Counted from the stretch's first letter, positions 1 through 9,417 are shown. The stretch: 64,000 nt of DNA from Comamonas sp. lk (GCF_900564145.1 NZ_UOOB01000001.1:558001-622000), one strand, 5' to 3'. Notes: generated by a model from the letters alone, not told the origin. Numbers and translations: made by a program.

Positions 1-93
1 GGGAACCACAAAAGAGAAGAAGACGGCCAGGAGCAGATGCTTGGGGTTTTTGATGGGGCCGGTATGGGCTTCTTCGTGGGGTTGTTCGCTCAT
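1..93 (-). CDS. c-type cytochrome (cytochrome c5-like), N-terminal fragment
   Basis: The first 31 codons of a minus-strand gene that continues beyond the left edge. The fragment begins MSEQPHEEAHTGPIKNPK and runs into a hydrophobic stretch (LLLAVFFSFVVP), so a short charged cytoplasmic N-terminus is followed by a membrane anchor. This start resembles membrane-anchored cytochrome c5-type proteins of Comamonadaceae. No CxxCH haem motif is in the window, so the identification rests on that resemblance only. It is transcribed in the same direction as the efflux operon but separated from it by a terminator and 185 bases. Confidence 0.5.
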   Translation of the reverse strand, partial: MSEQPHEEAHTGPIKNPKHLLLAVFFSFVVP

Positions 94-232
94 GAAGTCC
101 TCTGTCGTCGTGGGGAAGGTGTTAGCAAAACATTATAGGAGTGGGGTTATCGAAAGTCAGTGCACGACGATACGGGTTGACGCCGGGTGCATAAAGGAGT
201 TGCGTTGGATCAAACCGCAGCGGCCAGATGTG

Positions 233-256
233 AAAAAGGCGCCACAAGGGCGCCTT
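233..256 (-). terminator. Rho-independent terminator of the RND efflux operon
   Basis: Read on the minus strand, AAGGCGCC and GGCGCCTT form a perfect 8-bp stem with a 5-base loop followed by a run of T. It lies 23 bases past the stop codon of the outer-membrane channel gene, where the operon should end. Confidence 0.7.
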
Positions 257-278
257 GGTGAGCTGCAGCAACGTGGGT

Positions 279-1691
279 TTACTGCGCTGCGCTGGAGGGC
301 TCGCTCCAGCCGCCGCCCAGAACCTTGTACAGATTGACCTGGTTTTGCAGCTGTGCCAGTCGTACCTGCACCACGGATTGCTCCAGTGCGAACAGCGAGC
401 GCTGCGCATCGAGCAGATCCAGATAGCTGGCCACGCCGTTGGTGTAGCGCAGGTCAGACAGCTTGTAGCGTACCGACTCGGCATCCAACTGGCGCGACTG
501 GGCGTCAAGCTGGTCCTGCAGTGTCTGGCGGCCTACCAGTGCATCGGAGACTTCCCGGAAAGCCGACTGAATGGCTTTTTCATACTGGGCCACAGCAATC
601 TTCTGGCCGGCTTGCGCCGATTCGAGATTGGCGCGGTTGCGGCCCGCGTTGAAGATGGGCAGGTACAGCGAGGGTGCAATGCTGAACATTGCCGAGTCGG
701 ACTTGAAGAGGTCAGACACATCGCTGCTGGCAAAGCCCGCGGCTGCAGTCAAGGAGATATTGGGGAAGAACGCTGCGCGTGCTGCACCAATATTGGCATT
801 GGCCGCAATCATGGACTGTTCCGCCTGGCGCACGTCGGGGCGACGCAACAACAGATCGGAAGGCAGACCCGAGGGCACATCGGCAAGCGCCGGCAGGTCG
901 GCCAGCTTCTTGTCCTGCATGCCGTTGAGCAGATCGGCGGGCAGGGTCTGGCCCACCAGCAGCGTCAGCGCATTCACATCCAGGGCGCGCTGGCGGGTTT
1001 GCTGGGCCAGGGTGGCGCGGGCATTCTCGGTCAGCGACTGGGCCTGGCGGAAGTCCAGCTCGGAAGCCACGCCTGCATCCAGGCGCAGCTTGGTCAGCTT
1101 GATGGATTGCTCACGCGTGCCCAAGGTGCGGCGCGAGATGGTCATCAGCTCTTCGTCGGCCTGCAAGCCCAGCCAGGTGTTGGCGACATTGGCAATCAGG
1201 CTGATCTGAGCGGCTTTTCGGCCTTCCTCGGTAGCCAGGTACTGCGCCAGAGCCTGTTCTTTCAAACTGCCGATGCGGCCCCAGAAATCGATCTCCCAGC
1301 TCGGCATGGACAGGCCTGCCATGTAGGTGTTCGCGTAGTTGCCGGTTGCCGTATTGGGCTGACGGCTGCCGGTACCTGCGACACCGAATTCGGGAAACTG
1401 GGCTGCACGCTGAATCTGATACTGGGCGCGGGCTTTCTCGATATTGAGCACGGCCACGCGCAGATCGCGGTTGTTCTCTAGCGCCAGGTTGATGACCTGC
1501 TGCAATCGAGGGTCGGTGAAGAACTGCTGCCAGGGGGTATCGGCAGCAGCCACAGCACCGGCTTGCTCGTTGGCGGCAGGAAAGTGCTCGGCCACAGGCG
1601 CAGCGGGTCTATCCAGCGTGGGAATGAAGGAGCAGCCGCTGACCAGCAGTACGCCAGCCAGTGCCACGGGTAGCAAAGTCTTATTCATCAT
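279..1691 (-). CDS. Outer-membrane efflux channel lipoprotein (OprM/NodT family)
   Basis: Outer-membrane factor of a tripartite RND pump. It forms the trimeric channel through which drugs leave the periplasm. The 470-residue product begins with a lipoprotein signal ending in LVSGC (lipidated Cys20) and has the two repeated halves of the TolC/OEP family, with Ala/Gln-rich helices such as LTENARATLAQQTRQRALDVNALTLLVGQ split across the periplasmic barrel. Length fits OprM-type proteins. The start overlaps the end of the pump gene by 11 bases, indicating translational coupling. A second ATG follows the first directly; GGAGG upstream supports the pair. Third gene of the operon. The family assignment is firm; substrates cannot be read from sequence. 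Confidence 0.92.
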   Translation of the reverse strand: MMNKTLLPVALAGVLLVSGCSFIPTLDRPAAPVAEHFPAANEQAGAVAAADTPWQQFFTDPRLQQVINLALENNRDLRVAVLNIEKARAQYQIQRAAQFPEFGVAGTGSRQPNTATGNYANTYMAGLSMPSWEIDFWGRIGSLKEQALAQYLATEEGRKAAQISLIANVANTWLGLQADEELMTISRRTLGTREQSIKLTKLRLDAGVASELDFRQAQSLTENARATLAQQTRQRALDVNALTLLVGQTLPADLLNGMQDKKLADLPALADVPSGLPSDLLLRRPDVRQAEQSMIAANANIGAARAAFFPNISLTAAAGFASSDVSDLFKSDSAMFSIAPSLYLPIFNAGRNRANLESAQAGQKIAVAQYEKAIQSAFREVSDALVGRQTLQDQLDAQSRQLDAESVRYKLSDLRYTNGVASYLDLLDAQRSLFALEQSVVQVRLAQLQNQVNLYKVLGGGWSEPSSAAQ

Positions 1692-4600
1692 GCGAGCCTC
1701 CCTGTGCTGCAGAAGTTGCTGCCGGGGAAGTGGTGTGGTTGTCTGGCTTGGATTTCTTACCGAACAGCTTGAACACTGAGATAAAGAACACCGGCACCAG
1801 GAACACGGACAAAGGCGTACCGATCACCATGCCCCAGAACACGCCGGTACCGATGGCTTGCTGGCTGGCAGCACTGGCGCCGGAGGCGATATACAGCGGC
1901 ACCACGCCCAGAATGAAGGCCAAAGAGGTCATCAAAATGGGGCGGAAGCGCAGGTGACCGGCCTCCAGTGCCGACTCCAGCACGCTCTTGCCCTGTGCAT
2001 GCAGATCCTTGGCGAACTCCACAATCAAGATGGCATTCTTGGCCGACAGACCAATCACCGTGATCAGCGCCACCTGGAAGTAGATGTCGTTGGGCATGCT
2101 GCGCATCATCACGCCGGCCACGGCACCGAACACGCCCAATGGCACGACTAGCATCACGGACAGCGGAATGCTCCAGCTTTCGTACAGTGCAGCCAGACAC
2201 AGGAAGACGGCCAGCAGGGAGAACACGTACAGCAATGCTGCCGATGAGCCCGCCTTCTTTTCGTCCAGAGACTGGCCTGTCCATTCATAGCCAAAGCCTT
2301 CAGGCAGCTGGGTGGCCAGTTTCTGCATTTCCTCCATGGCCTGACCGCTGGTATAGCCGGGCTTGGCCTGGCCGGTAATGCTCATGGACGGGTAGCCGTT
2401 GTAGCGCGACATCTGCATGGGGCCGCTGACCCACTTGGTGGTGACCAGGGAAGAGAGCTCCACCAGCTTGCCATCCGCGTTGGGTACGGTCAGGCGCATC
2501 ACGTCCTCTGGCTGCATGCGGCGAGCGGCTTCGGCCTGGATGGTCACGCGCTGCATATAGCCCTGGTTCGGGAAGTCGGTGGAGTTGGCCGAACCCAGCG
2601 CTGTGGACAGCGTGGTGGCGATGTCCGACATGTTCACCTTCTGGGCGTACACGGCATCACGGTTGATATCCACCTGCCACTGAGGCGCATCGTCCACGCC
2701 GTCAAAGCGCACGCCGGTCAGCACAGCACTCTGATTGGCCTTGGCCACCAAGTCGTTGCGCGCGGCCAGCAAGGCTGCGTGTCCCTTGGCGGAGCGGTCT
2801 TGCAGACGGAAGGTAAAGCCGTCGCTATTGCCCAGTTCGGGGATGGATGGAGGCACCAGGGTAAAGATGAAACCGTCTCGCAGCTGCATCATGGCTCCCA
2901 TGGCGCGGCCCGCGAAAGATTTGGCATCCGAGCCCTTGGCGGTGCGTTCAGACCAATCCTTGAAGGTGGTGAATGACAGACCGACGTTCTGGCCCTGGCC
3001 CGCAAAGCTGAAGCCCAGAATGCTCACGATGTCTGCAGTTTCGGGTTGCGCGAGCGCAAACTTTTCCAGCTCACCCATGGTTTTGCTGGTGCGCTCCAGT
3101 GTGGCGCCGGGAGGCAACTGGGTCAGGGAGATCACATAGCCCTGGTCTTCCGTGGGCAGGAAGGAGGAAGGCAGCTTCAGGAAGATGAAGGCCGCGCCTG
3201 CAATCACCAGCGCATACACGATGGTGGCTTGCACCGAGCGCTTGACGACGAAGGACAGCGCGCCGGAGTAGCGGTGGGTTCCAGCCTCAAACTTGCGGTT
3301 GAACCAGTTGTAGAACGGGCCCAGCAAACCGGTCTTCTTGTCATGCGCATGGCCCTTGGGAATAGGCTTGAGCATGGTGGCGCACAGTGCAGGCGTCAGC
3401 GTCAGCGCAAAGAAGCCGGAGAAGAAGATGGAAATTGCCATCACCAGCGAGAACTGGCGGTAGATCGCGCCCGTTGCGCCGCTAAACAGCGCCAATGGCA
3501 GGAACACGGTCACCAGAATCACGGTGATACCGACCACGGCGCCTTGGATCTGGCCCATGGCCTTGATCGTGGCTTCCTTGGGCGGCAGCCCCTCTTCGGA
3601 CATGATGCGTTCGACGTTTTCCACCACCACGATGGCATCGTCCACCACGATACCGATCACCAGCACCATGGCGAACATGGCCAGAATATTGATGGTCAGA
3701 CCGGACACCAGCATCACGGCAAAAGTGCCCAGCAGCGCGATAGGCACCACGATGGTTGGAATCAGCGTGTAGCGGATGTTCTGCAGGAAGATCAGCATCA
3801 CGATGAACACCAGCACGATGGCTTCGATCAGCGTGTGCACCACTTTTTCAATGGAGATCTTGACGAACTTTGAGGTGTCGTAAGGCGAGGACCACTTCAC
3901 GCCGGCGGGCAGGAAAGGCTCAATTTCCGCCATCTTGGCGTACACCAGCTTGGCGGTTGCCATGGCGTTGGCGGTTGCCGTCAACTGTACCGCCATGGCG
4001 ACTGCGGGCTTGCCGTTCAGGCGAGACTCAAAGCCATAGCTTTCCGTGCCCAGTTCGACACGGCCAATATCCTTGATGCGTACGGTGGAGCCGTCGGGAT
4101 TGGAGCGCAGCACCACATTGGAAAACTCCTCGGGTGTTGTCAGCTGACCAGGCACCACGATGGTGGCATTCATGGTCGTGCCGGGCAGGCTGGGCGTGTT
4201 GCCCAGCGAGCCGCCGGAGATCTGCTGGTTCTGGGCTGCGATGGCAGAGTTGATCTGCGCAATCGACATATTGAAACCCTGCAGCTTGGCCGGATCGACC
4301 CAGATGCGCATGGCACGTCCGGAAGCAAACAGCTGGGCCTTGCCTACGCCTTCAAGGCGCTGTACTTCAGGCAGGACGTTGCGGTTGACGTAGTCGGCAA
4401 TATCGTCGCGCGAGGTTTCCCCTGTGTCTGACTGGAAAGCCAGAATCATCAGGAAGTTGCTCATGGACTTTTCGACTCGAACGCCCAGCGCCTGCACAAT
4501 TTGCGGCAGGCGGGACTGCACCCGTGCCAGACGGTTTTGCACGTCCACCTGGGCCAGATCCTGGTTGGTGCCGGGCTCGAATGTCACGGTCAGCGTGCCT

Positions 4601-4860
4601 TGGCCGGTGGCCGAGGCGCTGGTTTCCATGTACATCAGACCGGTGGCGCCGTTCATCTCGCGTTCGATGAGCTGCAGCACCGAATCCGTCATGGTTTGCG
4701 CTGTTGCACCGGGATAGGTCGCGGTCACCGAAATGGTGGGCGGCGCGACCGTCGGGAACTGCGAAATCGGCAGCTTGGTGATGGCCACGATACCTGCAAG
4801 AATCACGAAAATCGCGATCACCCAGGCAAAAATAGGGCGATGAATAAAGAACTTTGACAT
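1681..4860 (-). CDS. RND multidrug efflux pump, inner-membrane permease (AcrB/MexB type, HAE1)
   Basis: Proton-driven inner-membrane transporter of the tripartite pump. At 1059 residues it has the usual length of HAE1 pumps. It starts with the typical MSKFFIHRPIFAWVIAIFVILAG. The TM4 proton-relay aspartates are present in GIVVDDAIVVVENV, and the TM10 lysine in LSAKNAILIVEFAKD, so the pump should be active. The two large periplasmic loops follow TM1 and TM7 as usual. It lies between the adaptor gene (15-base gap) and the channel gene (11-base overlap). In related organisms such pumps (AcrB, MexB, TtgB, BpeB) export antibiotics, dyes and solvents; the exact orthologue cannot be fixed from sequence reading alone. 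Confidence 0.95.
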   Translation of the reverse strand: MSKFFIHRPIFAWVIAIFVILAGIVAITKLPISQFPTVAPPTISVTATYPGATAQTMTDSVLQLIEREMNGATGLMYMETSASATGQGTLTVTFEPGTNQDLAQVDVQNRLARVQSRLPQIVQALGVRVEKSMSNFLMILAFQSDTGETSRDDIADYVNRNVLPEVQRLEGVGKAQLFASGRAMRIWVDPAKLQGFNMSIAQINSAIAAQNQQISGGSLGNTPSLPGTTMNATIVVPGQLTTPEEFSNVVLRSNPDGSTVRIKDIGRVELGTESYGFESRLNGKPAVAMAVQLTATANAMATAKLVYAKMAEIEPFLPAGVKWSSPYDTSKFVKISIEKVVHTLIEAIVLVFIVMLIFLQNIRYTLIPTIVVPIALLGTFAVMLVSGLTINILAMFAMVLVIGIVVDDAIVVVENVERIMSEEGLPPKEATIKAMGQIQGAVVGITVILVTVFLPLALFSGATGAIYRQFSLVMAISIFFSGFFALTLTPALCATMLKPIPKGHAHDKKTGLLGPFYNWFNRKFEAGTHRYSGALSFVVKRSVQATIVYALVIAGAAFIFLKLPSSFLPTEDQGYVISLTQLPPGATLERTSKTMGELEKFALAQPETADIVSILGFSFAGQGQNVGLSFTTFKDWSERTAKGSDAKSFAGRAMGAMMQLRDGFIFTLVPPSIPELGNSDGFTFRLQDRSAKGHAALLAARNDLVAKANQSAVLTGVRFDGVDDAPQWQVDINRDAVYAQKVNMSDIATTLSTALGSANSTDFPNQGYMQRVTIQAEAARRMQPEDVMRLTVPNADGKLVELSSLVTTKWVSGPMQMSRYNGYPSMSITGQAKPGYTSGQAMEEMQKLATQLPEGFGYEWTGQSLDEKKAGSSAALLYVFSLLAVFLCLAALYESWSIPLSVMLVVPLGVFGAVAGVMMRSMPNDIYFQVALITVIGLSAKNAILIVEFAKDLHAQGKSVLESALEAGHLRFRPILMTSLAFILGVVPLYIASGASAASQQAIGTGVFWGMVIGTPLSVFLVPVFFISVFKLFGKKSKPDNHTTSPAATSAAQGGSHDE

Positions 4861-4875
4861 AGCAGTTCGCCCTGG

Positions 4876-6183
4876 TTACTTCTGGGCTGGTGCGCTATCG
4901 GCCGCCTCAGCTCCAGCGGCAGGTGCCGCCTGTTTTTCGGCGCCATTGGCTGCCGGTGCCGCTGGCGCTTTGGCATCGCCCTTCCATGGCACAGGCGTTA
5001 CCTTCTTGGCACCCATGCCAACCTTGATGATGCCGTCCACCAACACCTTTTCACCGGCCTTCAGGCCCGAAGTGACGATCCAGTCAGAGCCTTTGGACTG
5101 GCTGATCTGCACGGGGCGAGGTGCCACCGTTCCGTCGTCAGCGACGATCATCACGAAATTGCCCTTCTCGTTACGCGTCACGGCTTGCTGAGGAATCAGG
5201 GCGGCGTTGTCCACCTGGGCCTGCTCCAGACGTACCCGCACATAAGTGCCGGGCAGCAGCAGACCTTGGGGGTTTGGCAGTTCTGCGCGAATGCTGACCT
5301 GGCCCGTTGTAGGGTCCACCGTCAGATCGGTAAACAGCAGCTTGCCCGGATGCGCATATTGCTGACCATCGTCCAAATAGACGATGGCCTTGGCCGCGTT
5401 TTCGCCTACCTTTGCTAACTTGCCAGAACTGAGCGCTTCGCGCATGCGCATGATTTCAGACGACGATTGCGTGAGGTTCACATACAGCGGATTGATCTGC
5501 TGGATGGTGGCCAGTTGCGTGGCTTCGCCTTGACCGACCAGCGCACCTTCCGTGACCAGTGCGCGACCGATGCGACCGGAGATGGGGGCGGTCACGCTGG
5601 CATAGCCCAGATTGACGTTGGCGTTGGTCACTGCAGCATTGCCTGCGGCCACTTGCGCGCGCGCTGCCTTTTCATTGGCGATAGCCGTGTCGTATTCCTG
5701 CTTGCTGATAGCATTCGCTTCTACCAATGGCTTGTAGCGGCGGGCAGTAGCCGCGGCCTGAGCCAGGTTGGCTTCGGCTTGAGCCAAAGTGGCCTGAGCG
5801 CTTTGCAGATTGGCGCGATAAGGCGTGTTGTCGATCTGGAACAGGACTTGTCCCGCTTTGACGTCAGAGCCTTCCTGGAACAGACGTTTTTGCACAATAC
5901 CAGCAGCCCGTGCTCGCACCTGAGCCACGCGCGAAGCTTCCAGGCGGCCAGGCAGATCGGACACCAGCGGAACTGCCTGCAGCTCTACCGTGATAACACC
6001 CACTTCCGGTGGCTGCGCTTGTGCTGCGGCCTGTGCTTTTTGGGCATCTTCTTGCTTGTCACTGCAGGCAGCAAGTCCCAAGGCTGCGATCAGGCTCAGG
6101 CCGATAACCATCGAGCGCTTGTACTGCGCGGCAGGCTTGGACTGTTTCTCGGGGGCCTGGTGTGTTTCATACATGTGATGCAT
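4876..6183 (-). CDS. RND efflux periplasmic adaptor lipoprotein (AcrA/MexA type)
   Basis: Membrane fusion protein bridging the inner-membrane pump and the outer-membrane channel. The chosen start (MHHMYETH, 435 residues) follows GGAAGG at good spacing; an upstream in-frame start would run through the operator palindrome and is unlikely. A signal peptide ends in GLAAC with Cys40 as the lipidation site, after an unusually long polar N-terminus; an internal Met25 is an alternative start. The HlyD-type core follows: split lipoyl halves (PGRLEASRVAQVRARAAGIV and NLGYASVTAPISGRIG) around an Ala/Gln/Lys-rich coiled coil, then the beta-barrel, and a low-complexity Ala/Pro/Lys tail (KAPAAPAANGAEKQAAPAAG). 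First gene of the operon. Confidence 0.93.
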   Translation of the reverse strand: MHHMYETHQAPEKQSKPAAQYKRSMVIGLSLIAALGLAACSDKQEDAQKAQAAAQAQPPEVGVITVELQAVPLVSDLPGRLEASRVAQVRARAAGIVQKRLFQEGSDVKAGQVLFQIDNTPYRANLQSAQATLAQAEANLAQAAATARRYKPLVEANAISKQEYDTAIANEKAARAQVAAGNAAVTNANVNLGYASVTAPISGRIGRALVTEGALVGQGEATQLATIQQINPLYVNLTQSSSEIMRMREALSSGKLAKVGENAAKAIVYLDDGQQYAHPGKLLFTDLTVDPTTGQVSIRAELPNPQGLLLPGTYVRVRLEQAQVDNAALIPQQAVTRNEKGNFVMIVADDGTVAPRPVQISQSKGSDWIVTSGLKAGEKVLVDGIIKVGMGAKKVTPVPWKGDAKAPAAPAANGAEKQAAPAAGAEAADSAPAQK

Positions 6184-6290
6184 GAACGTCCTTCCGGTTG
6201 ACTTTGAAAACGTGAAAGAGCGCGACGTGAGAGCGTCGCGCTCGAATAAGGGGGAATCCGAGTGGACTTCCCTACTAATGATGGTGTATG

Positions 6291-6320
6291 AATTATACAT
6301 ACATCCATAAATGTATAATT
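6291..6320. promoter_or_regulatory. Candidate operator for the TetR/AcrR-type repressor
   Basis: AATTATACAT and ATGTATAATT are perfect 10-base inverted arms separated by 10 bases. They sit in the AT-rich divergent region between the efflux operon and its regulator. TetR-family repressors bind such palindromes and usually control both their own gene and the divergent operon. The site is the only strong palindrome in the 218-base gap. Confidence 0.75.
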
Positions 6321-6401
6321 AAGAGATTCGTGTGAAAGGCCTTCTTTGGCGGGGTCTTCTTGCGCAGAATTGCTACGGATGAGTGGCGATAAGGATTGGA
6401 A

Positions 6402-7022
6402 ATGGCACGTAGAACCAAGGCCGAGGCCGATGAAACGCGCACCAGGTTGTTGGATGCTGCGGAAGAGGTTTTTTTCGAAAAAGGGGTGTCTCGCACATCT
6501 CTAGGGGATGTGGCGCAACGCGCAGGGGCTACGCGTGGGGCGGTGTATTGGCACTTCAAAGACAAGATGGATGTCTTTGGTTCCATGCTCAGCCGTATAT
6601 GCATGCCGTTTGATGAGATCTGTGATGACAAATATGGCGAGATGGAGCCTCTGCAGCGTATCCGCCATTCCATTCAGATGGTCTTTGAGAGCATGGATGA
6701 AGATGAGCGCAAGCGCAAGGTCTTCGACACCGCGCTGTTCAAGATGGAGTACGTAGGGGAGTTGGCCGAGCTGCGGGGGCAGCACATAGAAAGTGCCCGC
6801 TGTTCGCAAGAGAAATTCGCCCAGGATCTTGCGCTTGCGGCACAGGAGCATTCTGTGAAGCTATCGATCTCGCCGGCGGATGCTGCATTGGGTTTGCATT
6901 CGCTGTTTGTCGGGCTCATTCATGGTTGGGTTCTGAATGAAGGTCACTTTGCGCTGGCGCCTGTTGGGCGCATGTCGGTGGATGTGTACTTGACTGGATT
7001 GGGATTTCAGCTGAGTTTGTAA
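6402..7022 (+). CDS. TetR family repressor of the efflux operon (AcrR/TtgR/BpeR-like)
   Basis: DNA-binding repressor, 206 residues. The N-terminal helix-turn-helix is clear: TRTRLLDAAEEVFFEKGV followed by the recognition helix region GATRGAVYWHFKDKMDVF, a near-canonical TetR signature. The C-terminal ligand-binding domain matches the AcrR-type length and ends LTGLGFQLSL. The ATG is chosen because AAGGA lies 6 bases upstream; a TTG two codons earlier lacks spacing. Divergent from the pump genes with an operator-like palindrome between. Inferred to respond to pump substrates. Confidence 0.9.
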   Translation: MARRTKAEADETRTRLLDAAEEVFFEKGVSRTSLGDVAQRAGATRGAVYWHFKDKMDVFGSMLSRICMPFDEICDDKYGEMEPLQRIRHSIQMVFESMDEDERKRKVFDTALFKMEYVGELAELRGQHIESARCSQEKFAQDLALAAQEHSVKLSISPADAALGLHSLFVGLIHGWVLNEGHFALAPVGRMSVDVYLTGLGFQLSL

Positions 7023-7095
7023 TTTGTGCTGTATTTGCCGTGCATAATGGCGGCTGTTGAATTGTTGTTGGCTGCGCAAGCGTGATAACGGATTC

Positions 7096-7171
7096 GCGGC
7101 TGTAGCTCAGTGGATAGAGTATTGGCCTCCGAAGCCAAGGGTCGTGGGTTCGATCCCCGCCAGCCGCGCCA
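7096..7171 (+). tRNA. tRNA-Arg (anticodon CCG)
   Basis: 76-base cloverleaf with CCA encoded. Acceptor stem GCGGCTG pairs with CAGCCGC. The anticodon loop CTCCGAA gives CCG, reading the CGG arginine codon. It lies 73 bases after the tetR-type gene and is separated from the next tRNA by an AT-rich palindrome, so it is probably its own unit. Confidence 0.97.
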
Positions 7172-7191
7172 ACATCGTCGATCAGCAAAAA

Positions 7192-7218
7192 TCAAAAAAA
7201 ATTCCATATTTTTTTTGA
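7192..7218. terminator. AT-rich palindrome, possible terminator after tRNA-Arg
   Basis: TCAAAAAAAAT and ATTTTTTTTGA are perfect 11-base arms around a 5-base loop. The pure A/T stem with a T run could end tRNA-Arg transcription. It also sits just upstream of the tRNA-Tyr promoter and could act there as an AT-rich upstream element. Confidence 0.35.
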
Positions 7219-7231
7219 GCTGAAAAAACGG

Positions 7232-7240
7232 TGCTACAAT
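7232..7240 (+). promoter_or_regulatory. Extended -10 promoter of the tRNA-tuf operon
   Basis: TG, one base, then TACAAT forms an extended -10 element 12 bases before the tRNA-Tyr gene. No good -35 box stands at 17 bases (a TTGAGC lies too close), which fits an extended -10 promoter. A strong promoter is expected for tRNA plus EF-Tu genes. Confidence 0.5.
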
Positions 7241-7252
7241 TCAAGTCTCTTC

Positions 7253-7338
7253 GGAGGGGTGGCCGAGTGGTTAAAGGCAGCAGACTGTAAATCTGCCCGC
7301 TAACGCGTACACAGGTTCGAATCCTGTCCCCTCCACCA
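7253..7338 (+). tRNA. tRNA-Tyr (anticodon GTA)
   Basis: 86-base class II tRNA with a long variable arm and CCA encoded. Acceptor stem GGAGGGG pairs with CCCCTCC. The anticodon loop centre is GTA. First gene of the Tyr-Gly-Thr-tuf operon, an order shared with many proteobacteria. Confidence 0.97.
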
Positions 7339-7394
7339 GCAATGGTTTGGAAGAGAAGATTGCTAGAGATAGCAGTCGCGTGCAGTCAATCTGT

Positions 7395-7468
7395 GCGGGA
7401 GTAGTTCAATGGTAGAACCCTAGCCTTCCAAGCTAATGACGCGGGTTCGATTCCCGTCTCCCGCTCCA
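7395..7468 (+). tRNA. tRNA-Gly (anticodon TCC)
   Basis: 74-base cloverleaf with CCA encoded. Acceptor GCGGGAG pairs with CTCCCGC; anticodon TCC reads GGA and GGG. It lies between tRNA-Tyr and tRNA-Thr in the tuf operon. Confidence 0.97.
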
Positions 7469-7512
7469 GTTTGTGAGCAAAGATTTTTGAAGTTGCTGGT
7501 TGTGACTTCGTT

Positions 7513-7587
<75 letters not shown>

Positions 7588-7665
7588 TTTCTGGTGCGCT
7601 CGCTTTGATAGGGTAGCGCCGAGATCCCTGTTGCAGTGATATAGATTTTTTTCGGAGTCGGAAAA

Positions 7666-8856
7666 ATGGCAAAAGAAAAATTTTCGCGCACCAAGCCCCA
7701 CGTCAACGTGGGTACCATTGGTCACGTGGATCATGGTAAGACAACTCTGACGGCCGCTATCGCCACTGTGCTGTCCAAGCACTTCGGCGGCGAAGCCAAG
7801 GATTACTCCCAGATCGACAACGCGCCTGAAGAAAAGGCCCGTGGTATCACGATCAACACTTCGCACGTTGAGTACGAAACCGCTAATCGCCACTACGCTC
7901 ACGTTGACTGCCCCGGTCACGCTGACTATGTGAAGAACATGATTACCGGCGCTGCTCAAATGGACGGCGCTATCTTGGTGTGCTCGGCCGCTGACGGCCC
8001 CATGCCCCAAACTCGCGAACACATCCTGCTGTCGCGTCAAGTTGGCGTGCCTTACATCATCGTCTTCCTGAACAAGGCTGACATGGTGGACGACGAAGAA
8101 CTGCTGGAACTGGTCGAAATGGAAGTGCGCGAGCTGCTGTCCAAGTACGACTTCCCCGGCGACGACACCCCCATCATCCGCGGCTCCGCTAAGCTGGCCC
8201 TGGAAGGTGACCAATCCGACAAGGGCGAGCCCGCCATCCTGAAGCTGGCTGAAGCTCTGGACACTTACATTCCTACACCTGATCGCGCTATCGATGGAGC
8301 TTTCCTGATGCCCGTGGAAGACGTGTTCTCGATCTCCGGTCGTGGCACCGTGGTGACTGGCCGTATCGAACGCGGTATCGTCAAGGTCGGCGAAGAAATC
8401 GAAATCGTCGGTATCAAGGACACCGTCAAGACGACCGTGACCGGCGTGGAAATGTTCCGCAAGCTGCTGGACCAAGGTCAAGCTGGTGACAACGTGGGTC
8501 TGCTGCTGCGCGGCACCAAGCGTGAAGACGTGGAACGTGGCCAAGTGCTGTGCAAGCCCGGCTCGATCAAGCCCCACACTCACTTCACTGCTGAAGTGTA
8601 TGTGTTGTCCAAGGACGAAGGCGGCCGCCACACTCCTTTCTTCAACAACTACCGTCCTCAGTTCTACTTCCGTACAACTGACGTGACCGGCTCCATCGAG
8701 CTGCCAGAAGGCAAGGAAATGGTTATGCCTGGTGACAACGTGTCGATCACTGTGAAGCTGATCAACCCCATCGCCATGGAAGAAGGTCTGCGCTTCGCTA
8801 TCCGCGAAGGTGGCCGTACCGTGGGTGCTGGCGTGGTTGCCAAGGTTATTGCTTAA
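7666..8856 (+). CDS. tuf: Translation elongation factor Tu
   Basis: GTPase that delivers aminoacyl-tRNA to the ribosome. The 396-residue product has all G motifs: GHVDHGKT (residues 19-26), the switch I RGITINT, DCPGH, NKAD and the GSAK region. Domains 2 and 3 end with the usual [10 protein letters not shown]. Codon use is strongly biased to C- and G-ending codons, as expected for a very highly expressed gene. It sits between tRNA-Thr and tRNA-Trp, the position of tufB in enterobacteria. Betaproteobacteria usually carry a second tuf in the str operon, which is outside this window. Confidence 0.99.
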   Translation: MAKEKFSRTKPHVNVGTIGHVDHGKTTLTAAIATVLSKHFGGEAKDYSQIDNAPEEKARGITINTSHVEYETANRHYAHVDCPGHADYVKNMITGAAQMDGAILVCSAADGPMPQTREHILLSRQVGVPYIIVFLNKADMVDDEELLELVEMEVRELLSKYDFPGDDTPIIRGSAKLALEGDQSDKGEPAILKLAEALDTYIPTPDRAIDGAFLMPVEDVFSISGRGTVVTGRIERGIVKVGEEIEIVGIKDTVKTTVTGVEMFRKLLDQGQAGDNVGLLLRGTKREDVERGQVLCKPGSIKPHTHFTAEVYVLSKDEGGRHTPFFNNYRPQFYFRTTDVTGSIELPEGKEMVMPGDNVSITVKLINPIAMEEGLRFAIREGGRTVGAGVVAKVIA

Positions 8857-8869
8857 TTGATTGGTTTTT

Positions 8870-8945
8870 AGGGGTATAGCTCAATTGGCAGAGCGTCGGT
8901 CTCCAAAACCGAAGGTTGTAGGTTCGATTCCTACTGCCCCTGCCA
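8870..8945 (+). tRNA. tRNA-Trp (anticodon CCA)
   Basis: 76-base cloverleaf with CCA encoded. Acceptor AGGGGTA pairs with TGCCCCT including one G-T wobble. The anticodon loop reads CCA. It starts 13 bases after the tuf stop and precedes secE, as in most beta- and gammaproteobacteria. Confidence 0.97.
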
Positions 8946-8969
8946 CCTTATAATGGTGGAATCAACGAG

Positions 8970-8990
8970 AGCCCGCCTTTGGCGGGCTTT
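8970..8990 (+). terminator. Weak hairpin terminator or processing site after tRNA-Trp
   Basis: AGCCCGCC and GGCGGGCT form a perfect 8-bp GC-rich stem with a TTT loop. Only two Ts follow, so termination may be partial and secE-nusG may receive read-through from the tuf operon. Confidence 0.5.
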
Positions 8991-9033
8991 GCCGTCTTGA
9001 AATTGTGCAAGTTTTGCGCATTTGAAATGAAAT

Positions 9034-9417
9034 ATGGCCACTACTCAGGTTGAAACAGTCAGCTCCGTTGCTGACAAAGCAAAATTAGCCGCAGTTGCGG
9101 CTTTAGTTGTTGCTTCTATTGCCGGCTTCTATCTGTTGAGCAAGCAAGGCCCGGTGGCACAATGGGCAGCGCTGATCCTCGGTTTGGTCATCGCTGCTGG
9201 AGTGTTCCTGGTCTCGGAGCCAGGCAAGCGGTTTACTGGTTTTGCGCGAGATGCCTGGCGTGAAGTCAAGAAGGTCGTGTGGCCGACCCGCAAGGAAACT
9301 TTCCAAATGACGCTTTACGTCTTTGGCTTTGTGGTGGTCATGGCTTTGTTCTTGTGGTTCACGGACAAGACCTTGGAATGGGTCTTGTATGACCTGATTT
9401 TGGGCTGGAGGAAGTAA
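9034..9417 (+). CDS. secE: Preprotein translocase subunit SecE
   Basis: Small essential subunit of the SecYEG protein-conducting channel. The 127-residue form has three membrane segments, about residues 17-34, 41-57 and 92-115, as in other beta- and gammaproteobacteria. The conserved cytoplasmic amphipathic region [18 protein letters not shown] is intact. Its stop codon shares one base with the nusG start, so the two are translationally coupled. The ribosome-binding site upstream is poor. Confidence 0.96.
   Translation: MATTQVETVSSVADKAKLAAVAALVVASIAGFYLLSKQGPVAQWAALILGLVIAAGVFLVSEPGKRFTGFARDAWREVKKVVWPTRKETFQMTLYVFGFVVVMALFLWFTDKTLEWVLYDLILGWRK

Noticed and set aside
6184..6300. N-terminal extension of the efflux adaptor
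   Set aside because: It would pass through the operator region and lacks a ribosome-binding site; the ATG at 6183 has a good one.
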